64,000 nucleotides of DNA from Arbacia lixula (taxonomy: Eukaryota; Echinodermata; Echinoidea; Arbacioida; Arbaciidae), in NCBI GenBank assembly GCA_963669155.1, contig OZ022589.1, positions 2,966,269 to 3,030,268 on the forward strand, written 5' to 3'. This document shows positions 55,787 through 64,000 of the stretch, piece after piece. Made by a program: the position numbers and the translations under genes. The notes beneath the pieces were generated by a model. It did no database searches and was not told where the DNA came from. It saw nothing but the letters and a program-made list of their open reading frames with translations. Every line of letters begins with the position of its first letter. Position 1 is the stretch's first letter.

Positions 55787-56026
55787 TACATGTGTATTTC
55801 ATGTGGGTGTATCTCACACGTGTGTGCACGTGTATATATGTGTGTTTGTGTATATATTCATCTCTTAGTGGGACGTTTTCTTCATGGATTCTGCAAACTG
55901 TTTGGTCAATTTTTTTTTTATAAAGCATCAACATTGGAAAATCTCAGTCATAACTTGAACAGATATCTGAAATCTCCAGCGAATGGCATTTTGGAAACAG
56001 TTACAAGTTGTTTGGAAACATTTTAA

Positions 56027-58200
56027 TTACTTGGAAACCATGTGAGATGGATAATATTTGAAATTAATGAGGCAAGTGAGCACAAAGAGCACGAGATGGT
56101 GAGTTTGAAAAACAAAACAAATTATTTTCCTTTTATATCTTGATAATACCTTTTATCTCCTCCTCTCTATATGCTCCTCTTTATCTGATCCCCTCGATCT
56201 CCTTCCCCCTATCTCTGAAAATAGGCATGATGTATGATCAAGTAATGCAATAAACATCTTCTAGCTTTTTACCGTCATCATCATCACCATCATCCCCTTC
56301 TCCTCCTCATCATCCTCGTTATCATAGTCGCCATCCTCTTCCTCCTCATCATAATGACATTAATGAATGCAAATGATATCGGCGCATATATTTTCCCAAA
56401 ACCATGACTCATAAATCGTGAATCAATGACTTCAAGGTATCACCAAAAATCATAACAATCGTCGTCATCCCCACCACGATCTCACCACAGTCAACAATCA
56501 GGTTGGGAGTGAAAGCTACAATTATTATAACGTAGAGGGGGTATAAATGAAAGTGGTATTCGTGCGTTTTTAAGTTTGCAATACACCACTTCGTAGTTAG
56601 CTCTGGAGCAAGTTTGGTCACTATACTATGACCTTTCCCCTTTTTCATTAGGATAAGCAGTTGATTCATATATCATTTCAAAAGGAGATGTTACGTAATG
56701 TGCTTACCAGACATAGCAATTTGCGATATTCAACCTCTAATAAAGGAACCATCTCAAAACAGGTGACAAGAATAGTAGGCTACGGTCTGTGAACAATTGG
56801 GAAAGCTTCTATTACATTGTTTATTGTAAACTAATTGTTGTCGTTTGGCCTGTTGTCAAATACCCCATGATTGAACACCTTTGTGTTCTTTTATAAATTG
56901 GATAACAAGCATATTCTAAAATAACTTATTAATGATGATGCCTATCTCAGTGATTTAAAAACCAACATGCTGGTTTGGTCACTATGACCTTCATCTGCTC
57001 ATGCGCAAATTGTAATTACGAACTGGATTATTAGAAATGACTTGTCTCTGAATCGGGCAGATGGTGCATCCGGGACCTTCGACACCCGACCCTGCCTGAA
57101 AGTATTGCATTTATATAGAGGTATCAATGTTGTATTGATCTGTATCAGCCCTATTTATCTGAAAAAGCTTAAGTGGGTATCTCACTGGCTTGGAGACTAG
57201 TTGGCTACCTGTTGGAGCCGGAGCCTGCGCGACGTCTCCGCGCCAATGATATAGGGCAATAAGATAATTACATCCTTTAGATGCATGGAAAACCCACTTG
57301 CTCACTGACTTTCATATATAATGATCAATTATGGATAGTTGATAAGCCATTTTCGTATCATATTCACATCTTTCCATTAGTCAGTAGTGACGCGTTATTA
57401 CATTCACCTGTACTTCGTGATTCAGTTTCTCTGGATCTATTAGTTGCTATTATATTCCACATACTAAGAATGTTGCTATATGATTGGTCAAGAGTTGATC
57501 ACGTGATGAGGCGTAGTTTTTCCTATCAGATCACCTGAGAATAAAAGTTCGTTACACTCTAGGTGATAGTACTTTTTGGTTTCGCTGATCTCTTCACTCC
57601 TCACAGTCCTAACGCGTGATCAATTTTTTGAGTATGCGCGAAATAAAAGTGCGTTACACTCGGACTATCAGCTCCCACTAACGCGTCCAAACGCGCGTCA
57701 TAATAATCAGAAATAGAGCCACTGGTCAATCGTTTTTGGTCATTGCCCTGTGATAGTTGATCGTGCGTTTGGATTCATTAATATAAGGACTATCAAAAAT
57801 TGATCCATTATTTTGCCTTGTTTCTCTTTCTTGTTACTTTTTTGTTAGCTCATAAATTTATAGAGTGACGAGGTTGTGGAGCACTAAATGTCTGGTTTTG
57901 AATTCCCTTCTGTATGAGTTAAGGTTAGTATAGAAGGTCATCATCATTAATACCCATTATACAGTTGACCAACGCATCTATCTGCATACCGTGGCTGACA
58001 TAAGCCATTTTTGGCTAAAGCTGAGATCATCTTGGCTGTGCGATCTGTCATTATGACGTCATGTACTGTATACGGAGCACTAATAATGTTGCTCTTCTCG
58101 CCAAAGTTCACTCGCTTCCTCGGCTGGTCCTTGGGGCGCGACGCCATAAAGTGAGGGGTTCCTCTCTCGTGCCTTTCCTGGTACCCCCTTGTTTGACCTC
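56027..58200. other. intergenic, no supported gene
   Basis: AT-rich, with a (TCA)n-like tract at 56275-56350. No coding signal. Confidence 0.35.
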
Positions 58201-58635
58201 TTAAAGGGGAACTCCACACTGTACTTAAATTGGTTTTAATCACAGCAAGAAAATACGTAAATCCGTCAAAAGAAAATAAAGTGGGGATTTTTTATTTTAA
58301 TTTTGTGACGTCACTTTCGAGCTGCTCTCTCAAAATCTGTATGATTCCGTAAATTCAGCCTTTTCTGTTTTGTTTTAATGAAGGAATACACCTATTTTAC
58401 ACTGATGTGTGTGTGTGTGTGTGTGTTTGTGTGTAATAATATATCAAATAACGTTTTCTAAAAACTTCGCACACAACTTACAGCAGAGTACTTCACAAAT
58501 TACGTCAGAAAATTAAGAATTTAAATTTCGTAAATCCGTTATCATTTGCCGAAAATTTCTCTTTACTGATTCGTTTCATTATTGTTTCTGTTTTGATTGA
58601 AACCAACTTAATTTCAAGGTGGACTTTCGCTTTAA
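58201..58635. mobile_element. CRE-bearing TTAA MITE, copy G
   Basis: TTAAAGGGGAACTCCACACT on the left mirrors AAGGTGGACTTTCGCTTTAA on the right. TGACGTCA near 58306. The second site has decayed to TTACGTCA. A short (GT)n lies in the centre (58406-58432). Confidence 0.8.
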
Positions 58636-58884
58636 TTCAAGATAATAATCATTGTCCTTCCTCGATCATCACTGCTGGAAAGGTGTTAATTTATTCACAA
58701 TATATTAGCATTGATAATGGAAGAGGCTTTAGGAAAACATGGAGGATGGCGAATCTTCGTATCAACTATTGCTTATCATTTTTTTTTTACCAAAGCAATA
58801 TCATTACATTTATGAGTTCATGTCATTTGCTGTTATTGTTGATTCCGTTGCTAGCGCATTTGAATAATGATATTCACAGCCATC

Positions 58885-59267
58885 TAAACACAACAAAAAA
58901 GTAAGTCCCCCCCCCCTTCCCTAAGCAAAATAAACGGTACTCTCTCAACCAGAACAATGGGTCAAGTGTCGGAATAGGTGTAAGTGCATCGAGAGATGGA
59001 TGATAAAACAATGAAAAGACACAAATTATGCATCAGAAATGGAATTCATCAAAAATTCATATAACAGAATTCCAAAATTACTCTTGTGATCTTTTAAAAG
59101 TGATATTTTTGCCTTTAAAATTTGCTTACTCATGCAGTCAATAAATGAAGGGAAAATCCTGCCAAATTATTTTGCCCAGTACCTCTTCGATAAAAAGTTA
59201 TGCTATTTTGCTTAGAGGGGGGGGGGGGGGGGGGGGGTGGTGGCTTACTTTTTTTGTTGTGTGTTTA
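58885..59267. mobile_element. MITE family Q, copy 2 (both ends intact)
   Basis: TAAACACAACAAAAAAGTAA followed by a C run on the left mirrors a G run followed by TTACTTTTTTTGTTGTGTGT on the right. The interior shares GATAAAAAGTTATGCTATTTT and the CATCGAGAGATGGATGATAA stretch with copy 1. Confidence 0.8.
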
Positions 59268-59458
59268 TACACAAAGACTCGCATTCTGAACACAGGTTTC
59301 ACGCAAACAATGCACTAAACCTAAACTAAATTTATGGGATGCCAAATAAAGAATATGAAACTTCATTATTGATTCAATACAATTGATTTTGTCCTCTAAA
59401 TCACTCTGCAAAATTGAGTTTGTCCACAAAAGATTTATAACGAATCAATATTTTTTTT

Positions 59459-59762
59459 ACACAAGAGTTTGGCCAACTCGTTTTCAATAGGTAAGGTAAC
59501 AACATAGCGCATACTCTTTTGTTATCTGGATATACCCATAACAGCAATACGCACCATGCTCTCACTTATTGACACCGAGTTCGCCAAACAATGTCCCGTA
59601 TTAAAAACTTTATCAAAAAATAAATCAGAAATCATTAATCATAAATCTGGTGCTGTCACAAAATCAATGAGTGAAATTTTTGGTAAAGTTTTGAATACGA
59701 ATCATTGTTGGCTGATTACAAAAGAGTATGCGCCATGAAACCAAGTTGGCCAAACTCTGTGT
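59459..59762. mobile_element. MITE with AGAGTTTGGCCAACT ends
   Basis: AGAGTTTGGCCAACT near 59464 mirrors AGTTGGCCAAACTCT near 59743. Inner arms also match inversely (GCGCATACTCTTTTG / CAAAAGAGTATGCGC). About 300 bp, non-coding. Confidence 0.8.
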
Positions 59763-59984
59763 ACTTTTTTTTTTTAAAATGCTTTTTAGCCTTTATTCAG
59801 AAAATAAAAATACATTTTCTCATACATAGTAAATAAAATAGTTATACATACTTAAATACACATCCATAATCAATATATTAAATTAATGTACAGCTGTCTC
59901 TGCGCTGTGATCTAGCGCCATCTCTTGGTAGCATGACAACTAGAACAATTCTTATTTTCTGAAATTGATTCTAGGACCCCCTGA

Positions 59985-60440
59985 GTGGCCTGACAACTAC
60001 CCCTTGGACAACTACCCCCTTAGGACAACTACCCCCAGGAAAATTACCCCCTAGGACAACTACCCCCAGGACAACTTCCCCAGACAATTAACTCTAGAGC
60101 AATTAACTCACCTCCTCCTCCTCCTCCTCCCCACCCCCAGCAACTAGCCCCTCCCCCAACTGGACGATTACTGGGACTTGAGATAATCACTAGGGAGTGA
60201 AGAGTCCGCGGACCACCCCCCCCCCCCCCCACACACACACACACACACATACAATCCAGATCTTGGGGGAGGGGCTAGTTGCTTGGGGGAGATGGAGGGG
60301 TGGGGAAGGGGGTTGATTGCTTTAGAGGTAATTGTCTAGGGTAGTTATCCTGGGGGTAGTTGTCCTGGGGGTAGTTGTCCTAGGGGGTAATTGTCCTGGG
60401 GTTGTTGTCCTAAGGGGGTAGTTGTCCAATGGGGTAGCTG
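59985..60440. repeat. foldback array of GGACAACTACCCCC-type repeats
   Basis: About five GACAACTACCCC units lie at 59991-60075 in one orientation. About five inverse units (GGGGTAGTTGTCC) lie at 60340-60430. The middle has (CTC)n, a C run and (CA)n. It can fold into a long hairpin. Confidence 0.85.
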
Positions 60441-62416
60441 CCTGGATACGGTTATACCGATAATATAATTGAACTCTCTCATAAACATCGTCATGGAAAT
60501 GTTTAGTAAGCTAATGGGGTTTTCAATGACTGGCAATGTAAGAGTTCAAGGAGATTATTCCATGGAGCAGATTGGTAGATGATAGATCTATCGACTGGAG
60601 GTATAATGAAAAATAAAGGCCGTTTTTGCGCTAAGCATGCACTACTCCAATGCCCTTTTACCACCGGATGCTGAACTGATCTTTAAGATGGTACCCGTAT
60701 ATAAATTATTCAACTCAATCCGTCTTGTTGTTCAATTGTTCATACCAAGGGAGTTAAATCCAACGCTTTCAGTTGTAAATGTCAAATTTTAGATCATTCT
60801 AATACACGTATGTTCGTATAACCCTATACCAACTTCCCGGGCCCACATTCAACGGTACCAGCTCGTGTTCATTTCCCCCACTAAACTATTGTTTATGGTA
60901 GAAAATTTAAACTTGTATATGCTTTGGACGCAGCACGACCATGAGTTCAACCCCGTTTACTTCGACTCCTACGTGCACTAACAACAGACAGGAGGGAAAA
61001 GGGAACAATTTCCATTAGATAATGCTCCAATATCCGGCCCCTTGCCACCTCGTCCCTTTCATGACACAGCCCTGACTCAGGAGCAACATCGACCCATGAT
61101 GAGGGATGAGTCATTGTGCACACACTGCTAACATAGTGCTTGCATAAGCCGAGTGGATCATGTGCAGAATTAATATACAAAAAGCTAAGCCGCCCCTCCC
61201 CCTCCTTTTACTTGTTCTCTCTCCTGTCCGTGTCCTCCACATTCATTCCTCGATTTCCTGCCGTTCCCTGCGTGACAACTATGGAAGGGTTTGGTACATT
61301 TGGTACATCTTGAAACAAGGAATAACAGCCTTCCTGCCACTTCTTTTTCCGTAATGTTGTGACGTCACGCGCTAAGCCCCTTTTTAAAAAGCGCGCATAG
61401 GCATACTTTGCAATAACACACAAGACTTAGTCCCCTAAAACATCGTTAGGAGTGAAACATTTATTAAGTTCGATAGATTATTACTTTGATTGAACATCAG
61501 ATTTGAAGAGAACGATGGGAATCCTCGATCCCACGTCACATCCCAATCACGATTCTTCGGAAATCAGTGATTAGGGATTTCGACAGTTTCCGGACGAAAG
61601 GTCTCTCTGCATGAGCCTCTCTCTGGAATACAGGCAGGCTGTATACTAGTACCCCAGAGGATTTGGTACGTAGAGCGATACTTCTGCACGTAGCACATTC
61701 ATAATGAAGATTGAACTGACTTGTCGTTCCATGACTGGTTCTAAGGGCCATTTGGTCCACTCATCATTTCGTCTACAAGGAATCCCTTAAAATACCGTTT
61801 TAGTTTAAAATACTGGGTTAACTTATTAACAACATTAATCTACGTCATAACCTCAGCCGTTAACCATAATCCAGACCCCTACCCTAAAAAACCCTAACAC
61901 ATACATATCAGCATGTGATGGTAGACGAAATGGTGAGTGGACCAACTGGGATTGGACCAAATGGCAAATCACCGTTCTAAGAGGGTTGATTAAACATGTC
62001 TGGCACGTAGTGGTGGTAGCCCGTACAGAGTAATACAGTGAATCCTGCATTTTTTGGCACCTAGCGGGTGAACGGGTTGAACATAGCCAGGATGTTTTTT
62101 TCTCATTCCAAACCACGATGTTCAATCAACGGGTCCGGCTGAAGTGAACTAATCATTCTTATTTTGTTTTCCCTCCGGATGGACTGTAAATCGAGGAGAA
62201 TGAGAGAGTAACTTCTCTTGTGAGTACTGGACATGTTTCAGGTGGCTACAGAAATGTCCTACAGTCCGGAAGCCAGGTTTTGTGTATAGTGTGACAGAAA
62301 AAGTGTTAATGCGTAGGACGACATTCCGTTCTCGAACAACCCAGCCGGATGTTTCCCAGACATACTTGCACTTGTATGCCTAGTCGCATATATAGTTGCT
62401 GATGGTGTGTGTGTTT

Positions 62417-62447
<31 letters not shown>

Positions 62448-62532
62448 GGAGTTTGCATGACCCAACAGAGCGCTTCCTTGTTCACGAACTGAGGTTAGGG
62501 GTTGTCCCTGTCCGTGCTCCTCCTTAGCGTGC
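60441..62532. other. intergenic, no supported gene
   Basis: No coding signal. (GT)n plus a G run lies at 62405-62450. 62155-62235 weakly matches the dispersed repeat of 2106-2200. Confidence 0.35.
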
Positions 62533-63034
62533 TTAAAGGGTAAGCTCACTCTGAAATTGTTTTGGTTTCAATAAAAAGAGACAAATGAAAGAAACAAATG
62601 AGTGAAGGTTTGAGGAAAATCGGTCAAAGGAAAAGAAAGTTATGTAATTTTAAAGTTTTGATTTTGTGACGTCACGTGCGAGGTGCTCTCCCACAAATTG
62701 TGTACAAAATAGTCAATAAATTGTTTTTTCTTTTCTGTTTTTGACAACGGAATGATTTTTTTTCGTACAGGTATGTGTGTAAAAACGCATTTCTAATAAT
62801 GTATCAAATGCACAAGTAAAATGATGCATATCTTTGTGAGAAAATGCAAATTTCCGATAAAAATGTATACAACATATGTATAAGAGCACCTTGCATGTGA
62901 CGTCATAAAACTTTAACCATCAAATAACTTTCTTTTCCTTTGACCGATTTCCGTCAAATCTTCACTCATTTGTTTCTTTCATTTGTCTATTTTTATTAAA
63001 ACCAAAACCATTTCACGGTGAACTTGCCCTTTAA
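62533..63034. mobile_element. CRE-bearing TTAA MITE, copy H (best preserved)
   Basis: TTAAAGGGTAAGCTCACTCT on the left mirrors GGTGAACTTGCCCTTTAA on the right. The arms are complementary for most of the length. TGACGTCA near 62667 (followed by CGTGCGAGGTGCTCTCC) and near 62898. Confidence 0.85.
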
Positions 63035-63604
63035 TATTGAATTTAACTCTGAAAGTTTGGCCAAAAAAGTGGGTTCCTTTAGCAAGTTTATAACAGACAG
63101 CAACAACTAGCAGTCCCATCGGCTTTTTCGACGGAGAGAGAGCGAGTGCAGTTTAAACTAAATATTAAGGCATTATAATAACCCTGAACACTTCGTCTCC
63201 TGTCTCAATATGCATGCTGATCATGCTTACCGCAGCATTGAACAGCCACGACAATGAATCGGCAAAACGTTCCAAGATGTTGCTTATACAAAGCCGCCTG
63301 AAGGCATCGCATACAAATGTCGAACCAGCGTAACAGTGTAGACCCTTTAAACGGGGGTGTCACATTTCTTCACCCACCCCAGTCAATCAACCCCCGTGCG
63401 GGGGTGGGTGGGGGGGGGGGGGGATTGTCACAATCACCTGCTTCTTTAATTGTTCGTGATTAACGCCTGTCTACACTCACATCATTAGTCATGTCTCACC
63501 ACTCCTCGAATGCATCTTGTACACACGACTCTGCGCCACATTGGTTCGTATGCATCGGCCCGTATTAATTCTGCACCTCTGTTGCATTTAAGGGCGCAAA
63601 TGTC
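63035..63604. other. no supported gene
   Basis: A G run lies at 63411-63423 beside CCCCCGTGCGGGGG. Otherwise unremarkable. Confidence 0.4.
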
Positions 63605-63842
63605 AGTGTACTAAACCTGGTCTTCCTTTATGGGACGCAAAGTAGATCATCTGATGCTGTCATAAAATCATTTATTTCATCACAAAATCTTTTTAGTGGG
63701 TGATTTCAATCATTCCGTGGACTTGATTTTTAGACAAATTCAATATACCATCGCGATGCCGAGGATAAAATGAAGTCAATAAAATGAAGTCAATAAGTCA
63801 ATAATGATGTTGTTTACTTCGCGTCCCATAAAGTTTAGTGCT
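63605..63842. mobile_element. MITE with CACTAAAC-type ends
   Basis: ACTAAACCTGGTCTTCCTTTATGGGACGC begins at 63610 in the sequence; its core TTTATGGGACGCAAAGTA mirrors TACTTCGCGTCCCATAAA on the right, followed by GTTTAGTG. GCACTAAACC..TTTATGGGATGCC at 59311-59344 looks like a related end. Confidence 0.6.
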
Positions 63843-63884
63843 CTGTTTAGGTTAAACCTCTTCAGAATAAAGTACATTTTGTAC

Positions 63885-64000
63885 ACACGCACGCGCGCAC
63901 ACACACACACACACACACTCACTCACACACATACACACACACGCACACGCACGCACACACACACGCACACACACACACACACACACACGCACGCACACAC
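63885..64000. repeat. (CA)n/(CG)-rich microsatellite, runs off the window
   Basis: CA repeats with ACGC interruptions up to the last base. Confidence 0.95.

Overview
This is a 64 kb piece of an animal nuclear genome. It has intron-containing genes with GT/AG junctions, many short-copy DNA transposons, several classes of LINE relics, and abundant (CA)n, (TA)n and poly-C/G tracts. By my estimate it is AT-rich. The ZSWIM2 protein is clearly metazoan, and the repeat style resembles what I remember of sea urchin genomes: TTAA-flanked MITEs carrying TGACGTCA, dispersed TTCCGAAGGTTCG arrays, and satellite-bearing elements with GTCTCGCCCAC ends. An echinoderm, probably a sea urchin, is an inference that has not been tested by any search.

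Two host protein genes can be supported, both on the + strand. (1) Positions 10189-24136 hold a complete 11-exon ZSWIM2 ortholog. Its order is SWIM zinc finger, RING, ZZ finger, RING-H2, then a long basic low-complexity tail. All exon phases agree and the spliced CDS is 2406 nt (801 aa). (2) Positions 43959-52126 hold a 3-exon class A GPCR of 313 aa with no recognisable symbol. Its junctions are all phase 0 and it has unusual signature motifs: YRF for DRY, DPVIY for NPxxY, and no Cys near 3.25.

Most of the rest is mobile DNA, often nested. 1-1810: a piggyBac-like TTAA element sits inside a pogo-like element, which sits inside a (TA)n tract. Next to it is a TIR element that carries a complete tRNA-like cloverleaf. 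4690-7057: a 5'-truncated LINE on the minus strand has an open RT frame. 10711-12172 (ZSWIM2 intron 1): a satellite-bearing element has an exact 157-bp period, and each unit carries four AGGTCA half-sites. 16.2-18.5 kb (intron 4): a LINE endonuclease relic is split by a 1000-bp TTAA element, followed by an RTE-like RT relic. 32469-36505: a 4-kb TIR element has a 9-10 bp target duplication. 40.5-43.0 kb: two further LINE 3' ends. 44-51 kb: the GPCR introns hold MITEs. 52-64 kb: no recognisable host gene, but many MITEs and microsatellites. One TTAA MITE family with a CRE-like TGACGTCA core occurs eight times, and another TTAA MITE family occurs four times.

The two host genes show no functional link. 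The most notable feature of the window is the number of transposons that carry regulatory-looking cargo (CRE, nuclear-receptor, YY1 and pol III boxes) into or next to host introns.
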